Below are positions 9,815-18,073 of a stretch of 61,601 nucleotides of DNA, piece after piece. Every line of letters starts with the position of its first letter. The stretch's first letter is position 1. The stretch is from JAFLCM01 sp964510955 (lineage in GTDB: Bacteria > Planctomycetota > Phycisphaerae > Phycisphaerales > UBA1924), in assembly GCA_964510955.1 (NCBI GenBank), contig CAZEDW010000024.1, forward strand, positions 1-61,601, written 5' to 3'. The notes below the pieces were generated by a model. It worked only from the letters and a program-made list of their open reading frames with translations. It was not told where the DNA came from and made no database searches. The position numbers and the translations under genes were made by a program.

Positions 9815-10952
9815 TCAACTCGCCGCCGCCGCCTCGCGTTGGGCCTGCTCCTTCCGCCTGCGCTGAAGCTCGGCGTCGATGAACCCATCGAGCTCGCCCG
9901 CCAGCACGTTGACGGGCGAGCCGCTCTCGTGCCCGGTCCGGTGGTCCTTCACGCGCGAGTCGTACAGGACGTAGCTGCGGATCTGCGTTCCCCAGCCGCG
10001 ATCGACGCTGCCGCCGGCGGCTTCCTTGATCTGGGCGTCGCGTTTCTCCTGCTCCATCTGCTCCAGCTTGGCCTGCAGAATGGAGAGGGCCTGCTTCTTG
10101 TTCTGCGGCTGATCGCGGTAGGTGCTGCTCACCACCATGATCCCGGTGGGCTTGTGCACCACCCGGATCGCGCTGGCCACCTTGTTCACATTCTGGCCGC
10201 CGGGCCCGCTGGCGCGGACGAACGGCGTCACCTCCAGGTCCTTGTCGGGGATCTCCACCGCGGACTCCTCGAACTCGGGGGTCACGTCCACTGTGGCGAA
10301 GCTGGTCTGCCGCTTGCCCTGGGCGTTGAAGGGCGACACCCGGGCCAGCCGGTGCGTGCCCCGCTCGCACTTGAGATAGCCAAAGGCGTAAGGACCGCTC
10401 ACCTTGAGCGTCACCGAGTCCAGGCCCACCTCAGTCCCGTACGACTTTTCGATCTCCTCGATCTTCCACTCCGGGTGGCTCTTCTCCAGGAAAAGGACGT
10501 ACATGCGGAAGAGCATCTCGCACCAGTCGTTGGCCTCGGTGCCGCCGTCGCCGGCCGACATGGTGATGAAACAGTTGCGGTGGTCGTGGCGACCGCCCAG
10601 CAGGCTGAGCAGCTCGACTTTTTCCATTCCCTTGCTGACCTTGAAGAGCGACTCGTCGGCCTCGGCGAGCAGGTCCTTGTCGCCGGCCTCCTTGGCCATG
10701 TCATAGGCCAGCTTGGCGTCGTCGAAGGTCGTGATAAGCGAGCTTAGCGCATCGACCTGCGCCTTGAGACCCTTAAGCTCAGAAACCACCGACCGCGCGG
10801 CCTCCGGCTTGTCCCAGAACCCGTCGGCGTTCATCTTCTCTTCGAGTTGGCGGACCTGATCGCGCTTCTTGTCGTAGTTAAAGAGAGTCGCGGATCGTCA
10901 AGATCCGCGCCTCGAGGTCGGCGATTACCGGAGCGTGTGCGTCGTAGTGCAT
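9815..10952 (-). CDS. prfB: Peptide chain release factor 2, with programmed +1 frameshift
   Basis: Class I release factor that reads UGA and UAA and triggers peptidyl-tRNA hydrolysis on the ribosome. The main frame encodes the whole factor from NYDKKRDQ onward. It carries the RF2-type codon-recognition tripeptide SPF (RVSPFNAQGKR, where RF1 has PxT) and the universal GGQ (SGPGGQNVNK). The first 24 codons (MHYDAHAPVIADLEARILTI then RDSL) lie in another frame, starting at ATG 10952 and ending at an in-frame TAA at codon 25. A +1 slip at CTT (10883-10881) joins them, giving 378 residues and restoring the family's L-x-YD-K sequence. The main frame has a TGA just upstream and no usable start, so the shift is needed for a complete protein. 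It is divergent from the gene at 10994 by 41 bp. Confidence 0.93.
10878..10909 (-). promoter_or_regulatory. prfB programmed frameshift site (CTT-TAA-C) with upstream hairpin
   Basis: On the minus strand the sequence reads ACTCT-CTT-TAA-C. The zero-frame stop at 10880-10878 is TAA, where the well-known RF2 site is CTT-TGA-C. No G-rich Shine-Dalgarno-like stimulator is seen just upstream. Instead, CGCGGATC and GATCCGCG (10889-10909) form a perfect 8-bp stem with a 5-nt loop that ends 5 nt before the CTT codon. The slip CTT to TTT keeps two base pairs in the P site. Confidence 0.85.
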
Positions 10953-10993
10953 GGGGCGGATGGTAGCCACCCTCGGCGCTCATAGCATCCGGC

Positions 10994-11929
10994 ATGGCCA
11001 CACGCCCACGTGACCGCCAAAGAGCCAAGAGGCTCGTGAAGCAGACGCGGACCGTCGTGCAGCAGTGGTCGTTCGTGCTCGCGGAGGGGTTTGGCCTGCG
11101 GCGTCCGACGCACCAGATGCCGGCCCCGATCTGCGACCTGGACGCCGGCGCGTGGTCCGCGGCCTCGCTCGGGGCGTGCTGGCTGGGGCATGCCACGGCC
11201 CTGCTCCGCGTCGGCGGGGCCACGGTGCTGACCGATCCCCACTTCGATGACCGCGCGGGGGTGACGATCGGGCGCCGCAAGATCGGTCGCCGCCGGGTCG
11301 TGGCGCCTCCACTGATGCCGGAAAATCTCCCGCCGGTGGACGTGCTGCTGCTCAGCCACGCCCATATGGATCATTGGGATACGGCGTCGCTGCTGCGTCT
11401 GAGCCAGACTCCTTGGGCACACCGCACGCGCGTGCTTCTCCCTCGGGGCACGCGCCGTCTTCTGCCGCCAGGGTTCGGGGATGTGATCGAGCTGCCCTGG
11501 GACCAGGAGATCCGGATCGACAAGCTGGTCGTGCGGGCGATCCGCCCACGCCACTGGGGCGCCCGGTTTCTCGTGGACCGCGGGCGCGGCTACAACGCGT
11601 ACCTGCTCGACGCGCCCTCCCGCCGGGTGCTGTTCGGCGGTGACACCGCAATGACCGATGCGTTCGATCCGCTCGGCGCCGATCAGCGGTTGCTCGACCT
11701 GGCGGTGATGGGGATCGGCAGCTATGAGCCCTGGCACGATCAGCACGCGACTCCGGAGCAGGTCGCCGAGATGGCCCGGCGCATGAACGCGCGCTTGCTC
11801 ATGCCGATCCACCACGCCACGTTCCATGATTCCAATGTCCCGCTCGACGAGCCGATGCGGCGCCTGGTTCGCGCCTGGGACCCGGCGCGAATCGTCTGCG
11901 GGCGCGTCGGCGAGCTGTGGCTGGACTGA
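10994..11929 (+). CDS. Metallo-beta-lactamase-fold hydrolase, UlaG/NAPE-PLD-like
   Basis: A 311-residue predicted metal-dependent hydrolase. The MBL core starts near residue 58 (CWLGHATALLRVGGATVLTD). It has the HxHxDH metal motif (His122, His124, Asp126, His127 in SHAHMDHWD) and downstream ligands in RPRHWG, GGDTAM and PIHHATF. The DPHF motif and the pattern of a late His resemble YfhI/UlaG and N-acyl-PE phospholipase D relatives. The N-terminal 40 residues are basic and may contact a nucleic acid or membrane surface. No signal peptide, so cytoplasmic. The substrate cannot be read from the sequence. Confidence 0.85.
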   Translation: MATRPRDRQRAKRLVKQTRTVVQQWSFVLAEGFGLRRPTHQMPAPICDLDAGAWSAASLGACWLGHATALLRVGGATVLTDPHFDDRAGVTIGRRKIGRRRVVAPPLMPENLPPVDVLLLSHAHMDHWDTASLLRLSQTPWAHRTRVLLPRGTRRLLPPGFGDVIELPWDQEIRIDKLVVRAIRPRHWGARFLVDRGRGYNAYLLDAPSRRVLFGGDTAMTDAFDPLGADQRLLDLAVMGIGSYEPWHDQHATPEQVAEMARRMNARLLMPIHHATFHDSNVPLDEPMRRLVRAWDPARIVCGRVGELWLD

Positions 11930-11990
11930 CCGGCGGCTCCGCAATCCCCGTGCGAGGCGGGGGAAACGCGGGAAGCTGCCCGACCTGTGC

Positions 11991-12881
11991 CTACCTCCCC
12001 GGTAAGCCCAGCAGCGCCTCAACCAGGAACGCGGTCTGAAGGTTCTTCGCCTCGTTGCTCACGCGTCCGAAGCCCCAGTGCTCGTTGGGGGCGCCGGTCG
12101 ATGCCCACACCTTGCGGCGCACCAGCGCCGGGTCGGCCCCCACGTGCTGGTAGTGGCCCTGCAGCGCATCGAGAAACCCGCGCATGGCGCTCCAGGGGAC
12201 CCACTGGTCCGCCTCGGAGTGCAGCGCCAGCAGCGGGATGGGGCGCCAGGTTCGGAGCCGGCCGATCGGCGCCAGCCGCTCCGCCGCCTCGCGCTGGTAC
12301 AGCCCGCGCTCAACCAAGGGAGCGAAGTCACCGGTGGTGGCCTCCACCGCGGCGGCGCTGAAAGGGTGCTCGGAGCAAAGGCGCATCAGGGTCACCATCC
12401 CGCCGGCGGACATTCCGCCGATGGCGCACCGGGTGACGTCGAACGCGCCGCGCCACCTCGGGTGGGCCAGGTCTGCGAGGATGGCGTCCACTTCCTCGAC
12501 CGCGGCCGCCACCACGTCCAGCGTGCGCTCCGGGCGCTGCAGGTGAGGGTCCAGGCGCTCGCCGTGACCCGGCAGATCGACGGCGCACACCGCCAGCCCG
12601 CCGGCGTCGCAGCGCAGCCACCGCAAGTACCGCCCTGGGTCGAGCTCTTTATTGACGGTTCGCCCATGGAACCACAGCATGACGGGTCGCGGTGTGGGGG
12701 CCGGCCGCGAGAGCGCGTCGGCGTCATCCACGGCCAATCGCCAATCCGGGTCTGGGTGTGCCAGCAGCACCGGGACGGTGCGGTACGGGCCGAGCCGCGC
12801 GAAGAGCGTCCGCTCGCGCAGGGCGACGGGGAGTTGTGAGAAGCGCGGGTCGATTCGCGGGATTGTCGCAGAAACTGTCAC
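11991..12881 (-). CDS. Alpha/beta-hydrolase fold esterase/peptidase
   Basis: A 296-residue serine hydrolase. The oxyanion-hole region is WFHG (70-73). The nucleophile elbow is GGMSAGG with Ser158. The acid is probably Asp225 in HSEADQWVP and the base His268 in NEHWGF, in the expected order and spacing. VDLPGHGERLD near 101 is the strand-4 loop of this fold, and the overall look is that of dienelactone-hydrolase or prolyl-oligopeptidase-like esterases. Its ATG overlaps the TGA of the upstream MBL gene (ATGA), so the two are probably translated together. The substrate is unknown. Confidence 0.85.
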   Translation of the reverse strand: MTVSATIPRIDPRFSQLPVALRERTLFARLGPYRTVPVLLAHPDPDWRLAVDDADALSRPAPTPRPVMLWFHGRTVNKELDPGRYLRWLRCDAGGLAVCAVDLPGHGERLDPHLQRPERTLDVVAAAVEEVDAILADLAHPRWRGAFDVTRCAIGGMSAGGMVTLMRLCSEHPFSAAAVEATTGDFAPLVERGLYQREAAERLAPIGRLRTWRPIPLLALHSEADQWVPWSAMRGFLDALQGHYQHVGADPALVRRKVWASTGAPNEHWGFGRVSNEAKNLQTAFLVEALLGLPGR

Positions 12882-13585
12882 GACCGCACAAACGGGTTGC
12901 TTCGCTTCTCGCGTCCGATGGTGGTGGGGGGGCCGTGGCCGGGATAGACCGTTGTGTCTTCGGGAAGGGCGTAAAGCGATTCCTTGATCGAGCGCACCAG
13001 GGCCTTCTCATTGGAGGTCGGGAAATCGAACCGTCCCACCGAGCCGGCGAACAGCGTGTCGCCCACGATCGCGACCCGGTGCTCATCGTCTACCAGGGTG
13101 ATCCCACCGGGTGAATGCCCCGGCGTGTGCAACACCCGCCAGCGGGAGTCGCCCAGCTTCAGTACCTCTCCGCCGCGCAGCAGCCGATCCGGAGCGCGAC
13201 AAGTGACGTACGGCGGAAAGCCCGCCGACAGGTTCAACGCCGGGCTGCCAGTGAACTCCCGCTCGCTCTCGTGGAGCCAGACGCTCAGTCGAGGGAACGC
13301 CTCGCACACCTCGTCCACCCCCGCGATGTGGTCGGCGTGGGCGTGCGTCAGGATCAGCGCCTCGGGGCACAGCCCGAGCTCGTGAACCCGATCGATCAAG
13401 GCTCCGGGGCCGAAGCTCGCGTCGATGATCCAGCATCCCCGGTGCCCGCCCCCGGGTGCTCCCGCGGATGCCCCCCCGGAGGTTGCCGCGCGCTCGTGAA
13501 CCGCATCGGTCGCGCTGGCGGCCACGACATAGCAGTTGGTGGCGAAGGGGCCGAGGGTGATGGTCTCGATCAAGGGGGCCGACAT
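12878..13585 (-). CDS. MBL-fold hydrolase, glyoxalase II-like (YcbL type)
   Basis: A 235-residue metallohydrolase. The start MSAPLIETITLGPFATNCYVV matches the first strand of the YcbL/GloB-like family. Metal ligands: THAHADH (His81, His83, Asp85, His86), HTPGHSPG, VGDTLF and PGHGP. Residues about 24-50 are a Gly/Ala/Ser-rich insertion absent from typical relatives; it contains a C7 tract at DNA level. Likely activity is hydrolysis of a thioester or hydroxyacyl-glutathione-like substrate in the cytoplasm. It is the first gene of a two-gene operon with the alpha/beta hydrolase, overlapping by 4 bp. Confidence 0.87.
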   Translation of the reverse strand: MSAPLIETITLGPFATNCYVVAASATDAVHERAATSGGASAGAPGGGHRGCWIIDASFGPGALIDRVHELGLCPEALILTHAHADHIAGVDEVCEAFPRLSVWLHESEREFTGSPALNLSAGFPPYVTCRAPDRLLRGGEVLKLGDSRWRVLHTPGHSPGGITLVDDEHRVAIVGDTLFAGSVGRFDFPTSNEKALVRSIKESLYALPEDTTVYPGHGPPTTIGREKRSNPFVRS

Positions 13586-13750
13586 GGATGGGGAGCTTAT
13601 GCGTGGTGGGTGCATAGTCGCGGCACGCAGTGTCACCGCGGGCGACGCACTAAACGGCTGGGTCGCCGAAGTTGGGGAGAGCGTGCTCGCCGCGGCCACG
13701 CGAGGCCGGGTTGCGCTGGTGCGTCCGCAATTCTTGCTGATTCCTAAATA

Positions 13751-13783
13751 TTGATTTGACAAATCAAATAATCAGGCTATGCT
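13751..13783 (+). promoter_or_regulatory. Promoter and palindromic operator of the marR-like gene
   Basis: TTGATTTGACAAATCAA (13751-13767) is a perfect 17-bp palindrome with a single central A, in an AT-rich island. It contains the -35 hexamer TTGACA (13756-13761), followed after 16 bp by TATGCT (13778-13783) as -10. A dimeric MarR protein bound here would block RNA polymerase, so autorepression is likely. Transcription should start at about 13789-13790, the first base of the ATG, giving a leaderless mRNA. Confidence 0.75.
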
Positions 13784-13788
13784 CCCCC

Positions 13789-14298
13789 ATGCACCTGCGT
13801 CAGGCGATGGCGGCGTTGATCGAGCACTACCCCCGCGTCTTCTTCGCCTGCCACCAGAAGCACGTCCGCGACCCGGCCACTAGCACGGCGGTGTCGTCGC
13901 ACCAGGCCTCGGTGCTGGACCACCTCGATGAAGTTCAGCCGACCGGGGTCTCGGAGCTGGCTCGGCACATGGGGGTGACGCCGTCCACCATGTCGCTCAC
14001 GCTGGACCGCCTGCAGCAGCGGGGGTATGTGGTTCGCGAGGCGGACAAGCGCGATGCGCGCAAGACGATGCTGCGGCTCACTCCGGCGGGGGCGCGGCTG
14101 CGGGATCAGCAGTCGGTGCTCGACCCGGGCCTGGTGCGGTCGCTGCTGGAGCGGCTGGAGCCGGGGGAGCGGGGGCGGGCGATCGATGGGCTGGCGATGC
14201 TGGCCCGGGCCGCCGCGAAGCTGATGAAGGATCGGAGCGAGTCGGGCGCGTGGGCGCAGCGGCGCGCGGACGCCAAGCTGGAAAGGAGCCGGGCATGA
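13789..14298 (+). CDS. MarR-family transcriptional regulator
   Basis: A 169-residue winged-helix repressor. The HTH is visible in GVSELARHMGVTPSTMSLTLDRL and the wing in GYVVREADKRDARKTMLRLTPAGARL. An N-terminal helix (MHLRQAMAALIEHYPRVFFACH) provides dimerisation. The ATG at 13789 sits 5 bp after a good -10 box, so translation is probably leaderless; a TTG at 13756 would start inside the promoter and is rejected. It overlaps the next gene by ATGA and probably controls both through the palindrome at 13751. The ligand is unknown. Confidence 0.9.
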   Translation: MHLRQAMAALIEHYPRVFFACHQKHVRDPATSTAVSSHQASVLDHLDEVQPTGVSELARHMGVTPSTMSLTLDRLQQRGYVVREADKRDARKTMLRLTPAGARLRDQQSVLDPGLVRSLLERLEPGERGRAIDGLAMLARAAAKLMKDRSESGAWAQRRADAKLERSRA

Positions 14299-14828
14299 AG
14301 TGGGTGCTGATTGTTCTTGGGGTGGCGGCGTTGTTGGTGCTGTGCGTTGTGGCCGTGGGGGCGATGCTGCCCAAAGGCCACAGCGTCACACGCTCGGTGT
14401 CGCTCAAGCGTTCACAGGCGGACGTCTGGGCGGCGATCACGAACGTCGAGGCGTTTGCGTCCTGGCGCAAGGGACTGAAGAGGGCCGAGCGCCTGGCGGA
14501 CGAGAACGGCATGCCGGGTTGGAGTGAGATCGACGGGCACGGGCAAGTGCTGCCGCTGCGGGCCGAGGTGTTCAATCCGCCCACGAAAATGGTGACCCGG
14601 ATCGCCGACCCGAAGCTGCCGTTCGGCGGGACGTGGACGTGGGTGCTAACGCCCGAAGGTGACGGCTGCCGAATCACGATCACCGAAGACGGCGAGGTCT
14701 ACAACCCGGTGTTCAGGTTCGTGTCGACGTTCATCATGGGTCATAGCGCGACGCTGGATGGGTACATGAAATCGCTGGAGGCGCACCTGGCCTCGAACGC
14801 CCCGTCGGCGTGCAGGCCCGACGCATGA
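14295..14828 (+). CDS. Membrane-anchored SRPBCC (START/Bet v 1-like) protein
   Basis: A 177-residue protein with an N-terminal membrane helix (residues 2-24) and an SRPBCC domain that binds hydrophobic ligands in related proteins. Strands are visible in HSVTRSVSLKRSQADVWAAI and FGGTWTWVLTPEGDGCRITITEDGEV, ending in the long C-terminal helix (HSATLDGYMKSLEAHLA). GGAAAGGAG precedes the ATG, which overlaps the marR stop. It is the likely target gene of the MarR repressor. The ligand is unknown. Confidence 0.85.
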   Translation: MKWVLIVLGVAALLVLCVVAVGAMLPKGHSVTRSVSLKRSQADVWAAITNVEAFASWRKGLKRAERLADENGMPGWSEIDGHGQVLPLRAEVFNPPTKMVTRIADPKLPFGGTWTWVLTPEGDGCRITITEDGEVYNPVFRFVSTFIMGHSATLDGYMKSLEAHLASNAPSACRPDA

Positions 14829-14838
14829 AGCGTGGTCG

Positions 14839-14917
14839 CCACGGATGGCGCGGATGGACACGGATGAAGATACGCTGAATCTGCCAAAACTCGTGTGAAT
14901 CCGTGCAATCCGCGGCT
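14839..14917. repeat. CACGGATG-type dispersed repeat, imperfect inverted pair
   Basis: The left arm is built from CCACGGATGG, CGCGGATGG and ACACGGATGA units (14839-14870). The right arm carries GTGAATCCGTG and CAATCCGCGG (14892-14917) in the opposite sense. Roughly 10-bp-periodic CACGGAT arrays are common intergenic repeats in environmental high-GC bacteria. It lies between the convergent SRPBCC and trpE genes and codes for nothing. Confidence 0.7.
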
Positions 14918-14954
14918 GTTCTGATCGAGCGTTCGGGCTTCGAGTTGTTCGGCG

Positions 14955-16574
14955 CTACGGCGTCGCGAAGGCCCTCTCCGCAACATCGATGGCGCGGACC
15001 ATCGCGGCGGCCTTGTTGACGGTTTCGGCAAACTCGGCGTTGGGATCCGAATCGGCCACGATCCCGCCCGACGCCTGGAGATGGTAGGTCCAGGCTTTCC
15101 CGTCGAAGAGCGTGGTGGGGACGACGATGGTGCGGAGCGCGAGGGCGATGTCCATCTCGCCGTTCAGTCCGGCGTAGCCGAACCCGCCGCCGTAAGGGCC
15201 GCGCCGGACCGGCTCGAGCTCGTCGATGATTTGCATGGCGCGGATCTTGGGCGCCCCGGAGATGGTGCCGACGGGGAGGCAGGCGCGGAGGGCGTCCCAG
15301 CAGTCCACGCCCTGGCGGAGCTCACCGGTGACCGTCGAGCTGATGTGCATGACGTGGCTGTACCGCTCGACCTCCATGACGGCGGGGAGGCGGACGGTGC
15401 CGGGCTGGGCGACGACTCCGACGTCGTTGCGCCCCAGGTCGACAAGCATGATGTGCTCGGCTCGCTCCTTGTGGTCGGCGAGGAGCTCACGCTCGAGGGC
15501 GGCGTCCTCGGCGGGCGTGCCGCCGCGCTTGCGCGTGCCGGCGAGCGGGCGGTTGGTGAGCAGCATTGAGTTTCCGGAGCGCCGGACGCGGCAGAGGATC
15601 TCGGGGCTTGACGCCACCAGGATGCAGCCCTCGGCCTGCAGGTAGGCCATGTAGGGGCTGGGGTTGACGGCCCGCAGGGCGCGGTAGACGTCGAAGGGAT
15701 CTGCCGGGCTGCGGCGTTCGAACCGCTGACCTAGCACCACCTGGAAGATGTCCCCTGCCTTGATGTACTCCTTGGCCCGCGCCACCATCCCGGCGTGAAC
15801 GGCGGGGTTCATGTTCGAGCGTGGCGCGGTGACCGGGCGTCCGGCGTCGAGCACCCCGGCGGGCAGCGGCTTGCTGTGTGTCTGGAGCGAGCCGACCGTC
15901 CCGGCAAGCCGCTCGCACGCCGCATCGAACAGCTCGCCGAGCCTGATCGCTGTCGAGTCGGGCGGGACCTCGATGAGCCGGACGACGTGCACGACCTTTT
16001 CCGCGTGGTCGAACACGACGACCTCATCATAAAACCCCATGTGAAGGTCGGGCAGCGCTCGGTCGTCGGGCGGGGCCGAGGCGAAGGGGAGCTTCCCCGG
16101 CTCGGCGTAGCGGACCGTGTCGTAGCCGGCGTACCCCACCCAGCCACCGAGAAAACACGAAGGCAGCGGCCCGTCGCCGGGCACCGGCTCGGGGCGCACC
16201 AGGTGCAGCCCGTCGGTGAGACGGCGAGGTACCAGCAGCGGGTCTGGCTCATCGGATTCACGGGTGCTCCACGCGGGGCCGCGCCGGTCGGTGACGCGGA
16301 CCCTGTTCTCTCGCGCGACCACTTCGATGACGGGGTGAGCACCGAGGATGGAGTGGCGGCCCTGGCGTTCGCCGCCCTCGACGGATTCGAGAAGGAACGA
16401 GGGGGCGGTGCGCTGGTCTTGAACAACCAAGCGCCGGTAGGCCAGTACCGGTGAGAGCTGGTCGCTGAGCAGACGCACGCCCAGTGGAACTACGACAGAC
16501 CGCCCGCGGGGCGCGCTTTGGAGCGCATCGCGAGCGACGGCGGCGAAGCGGTCTTTGTTCAGCGAGGTGAACAC
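14955..16574 (-). CDS. trpE: Anthranilate synthase component I
   Basis: A 539-residue chorismate-using enzyme making anthranilate for tryptophan, normally together with the TrpG amidotransferase, which is not nearby. The N-terminal feedback-site motif LLES (in FLLESVEGGERQGRHSILG) favours TrpE over PabB or MenF. The C-terminal chorismate-binding domain shows GDIFQVVLGQRF, PSPYMAYL, LAGTRKRG, DLGRNDVG, ERYSHVMH, GTISGAPKIRAM and GPYGGGFGYAG in order. I start at GTG 16574 (FTSLNKDRF follows), where the family homology begins; a TTG at 16640 would add 22 unrelated residues. Separation of trpE from other trp genes is noted. Confidence 0.93.
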   Translation of the reverse strand: MFTSLNKDRFAAVARDALQSAPRGRSVVVPLGVRLLSDQLSPVLAYRRLVVQDQRTAPSFLLESVEGGERQGRHSILGAHPVIEVVARENRVRVTDRRGPAWSTRESDEPDPLLVPRRLTDGLHLVRPEPVPGDGPLPSCFLGGWVGYAGYDTVRYAEPGKLPFASAPPDDRALPDLHMGFYDEVVVFDHAEKVVHVVRLIEVPPDSTAIRLGELFDAACERLAGTVGSLQTHSKPLPAGVLDAGRPVTAPRSNMNPAVHAGMVARAKEYIKAGDIFQVVLGQRFERRSPADPFDVYRALRAVNPSPYMAYLQAEGCILVASSPEILCRVRRSGNSMLLTNRPLAGTRKRGGTPAEDAALERELLADHKERAEHIMLVDLGRNDVGVVAQPGTVRLPAVMEVERYSHVMHISSTVTGELRQGVDCWDALRACLPVGTISGAPKIRAMQIIDELEPVRRGPYGGGFGYAGLNGEMDIALALRTIVVPTTLFDGKAWTYHLQASGGIVADSDPNAEFAETVNKAAAMVRAIDVAERAFATP

Positions 16575-16700
16575 CGGGGCGGAGTGTAGAGGGCAACCCC
16601 GCGACGGTTCGGCCCCCGGCCCGCACCCCGCTCTTGCCAAGGGCCCCGCTCGATCACGGGTGAGGCGCGATCCACAAGCCTTGTTGCCGGCACCGTGGGC

Positions 16701-17306
16701 TCATTCAGGTGGCACTTGCAGGAGGAGCAGGTCCGCGTTCAGCAGGACGATGCCGGCCTCGGTCTGGGTGCCGGGGCCGGGGATGCCGAAGTCATCCAGG
16801 ATGTGGAGCTTCCAGTGGGCGCGCAGGCGTCGCTGGTCGGCGTGACCGGCGACAGGTTGAAGCTCGAAAGCGACGTCCACCGGGGCTGCCCGGCCCTTGA
16901 TCGAGAACGTGCCGTGCATGGTTCCGCCGTCCGGCGTGCCGGGCACCACGCGCTCGATGGTGTACGTGGCGGTCGGGAAGGCGTCGGCGCTGATGAACAT
17001 GGCGCTCAAGGCGTTTTCGTCGATGTCGGCGGCGCCGAGGGTGACGGAGGCGGTGTCGGCGTCGAAGCGGCCGCGCATGGTGTTGAGTTGACCGCTGAGA
17101 GTGATCTCGCCGCGGACGCGGGTGGTGCGGCCCTGGTATTCGGCGTAGGGCGGCGGGAAGGTGAAGGTGACGTGCGAGTGGACGCCCGCTACGACCTGCC
17201 ACCGCGTGGGAGTGGGCGGGGCCTGGGGCGGGTCGGAGGGCGAACGCGGAGCGCAGCCGAAGCAGGCCGCCGAGGCGGCGAGCGCGATCAATGTGCGGGG
17301 GGGCAT
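16701..17306 (-). CDS. YceI-domain lipoprotein
   Basis: A 201-residue exported protein with a lipobox-like signal (LAASAACFGC, Cys18). The mature part is a YceI-like lipocalin-type barrel, which in the family binds polyisoprenoid-like lipids. Strands can be followed in HSHVTFTFPPPYAEYQGRT, SVTLGAADIDENALSAMF, FPTATYTIERVVPG, HGTFSIKGRAAPVDVAFEL and a C-terminal LLLLQVPPE. It starts inside the stop of the preceding paralogue (TGATG overlap), so the two YceI proteins form one operon, one probably soluble in the periplasm and one lipid-anchored. Confidence 0.82.
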   Translation of the reverse strand: MPPRTLIALAASAACFGCAPRSPSDPPQAPPTPTRWQVVAGVHSHVTFTFPPPYAEYQGRTTRVRGEITLSGQLNTMRGRFDADTASVTLGAADIDENALSAMFISADAFPTATYTIERVVPGTPDGGTMHGTFSIKGRAAPVDVAFELQPVAGHADQRRLRAHWKLHILDDFGIPGPGTQTEAGIVLLNADLLLLQVPPE

Positions 17307-17995
17307 CAGGCGTCCTTGCGGGCGCCGGCGATGGCGGCGCGGACCTCGATCTGCTCGCCCACGAGGTCGGTCATCTGGCCCGGCTTGAGATTGAAATCGC
17401 TGCGGTTGATCTTGAAGGTGGATCGGAGGATCAGCAGGTCGCCCTTGGCTCCCTGCATGCGGTCGCCAAGGCGCCCGGCGTGGTACGTCGCGGTGACGGG
17501 GATCACCTGCTCCTTTGTGAGGCCGGCGACGGTGATATCTGCCACGGCTTGCACATCGGACGCGCCCTTGGCAACGCCGGGCTTCGCCTCCTTGACGCTC
17601 TTGATCTTGACGGTGATCGCGGAGTTGACCTTGGCGTTGAGGAAGTCCTCGCCCAGGGCGACCTTGGTCATCATCTCGTTGGGGAACGACAGTTTCTCGG
17701 TGGGGATCGAGAGCTGGCCGGCGAGGCTTTTGGGATCGGCGGGGTTGAAATCGATCTTGCCCGAGACGCCGCCCGCGAAGCCGGTGATGGGCTCGAGGGT
17801 GGAATCGACGGAGAACGCCACGCCGTTGACGCCTTTCAAGTCGGCGAAGTCGAACTGAAGGGTGCCGGCGGCCGCCGGCGTCGCCGCGGGGGCTGGGCTT
17901 GGGGCTGAGGGCGCCGGCTTGCCGGGTTCGGCGGCGACGGAACCGAGGCCGAGGGCTGACAGGGCGATGAGTGCGAGGGCGGGGCGGCGTGTCAT
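17306..17995 (-). CDS. YceI-domain periplasmic protein
   Basis: A 229-residue protein with a cleavable signal peptide (MTRRPALALIALSALGLGSVAA) and a Pro/Ala-rich linker before a YceI-like barrel. Typical segments are TLQFDFADLKGVNGVAFSVDS, GKIDFNPADPKSLAGQLSIP, MMTKVALGEDFLNAKVNSAI and a C-terminal LVGEQIEVRAAIAG. Members are thought to carry isoprenoid lipids in the periplasm; here that is an inference from the fold. It is coupled to a second YceI gene downstream by TGATG. Confidence 0.8.
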   Translation of the reverse strand: MTRRPALALIALSALGLGSVAAEPGKPAPSAPSPAPAATPAAAGTLQFDFADLKGVNGVAFSVDSTLEPITGFAGGVSGKIDFNPADPKSLAGQLSIPTEKLSFPNEMMTKVALGEDFLNAKVNSAITVKIKSVKEAKPGVAKGASDVQAVADITVAGLTKEQVIPVTATYHAGRLGDRMQGAKGDLLILRSTFKINRSDFNLKPGQMTDLVGEQIEVRAAIAGARKDA

Positions 17996-18073
17996 GAATC
18001 AACTCCGGTAGAAATAACTGCGCGGGATCAGGATTCTGGCACGACTGTAGCCGCTGACGGCTCACATACAAAG

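Noticed and set aside
9815..10834. prfB as a simple 339-residue gene starting at ATG 10834
   Set aside because: The conserved NYDKK and upstream lead sequence lie outside it; the CTT-TAA frameshift arrangement explains the full protein.
10925..12022. 365-residue minus-strand ORF opposite the UlaG-like hydrolase
   Set aside because: Antisense shadow; the plus frame has a complete MBL motif set.
13536..13754. 72-residue plus-strand ORF before the marR gene
   Set aside because: Overlaps the MBL gene 5' end, has no ribosome site and ends inside the AT-rich promoter region; no family resemblance.
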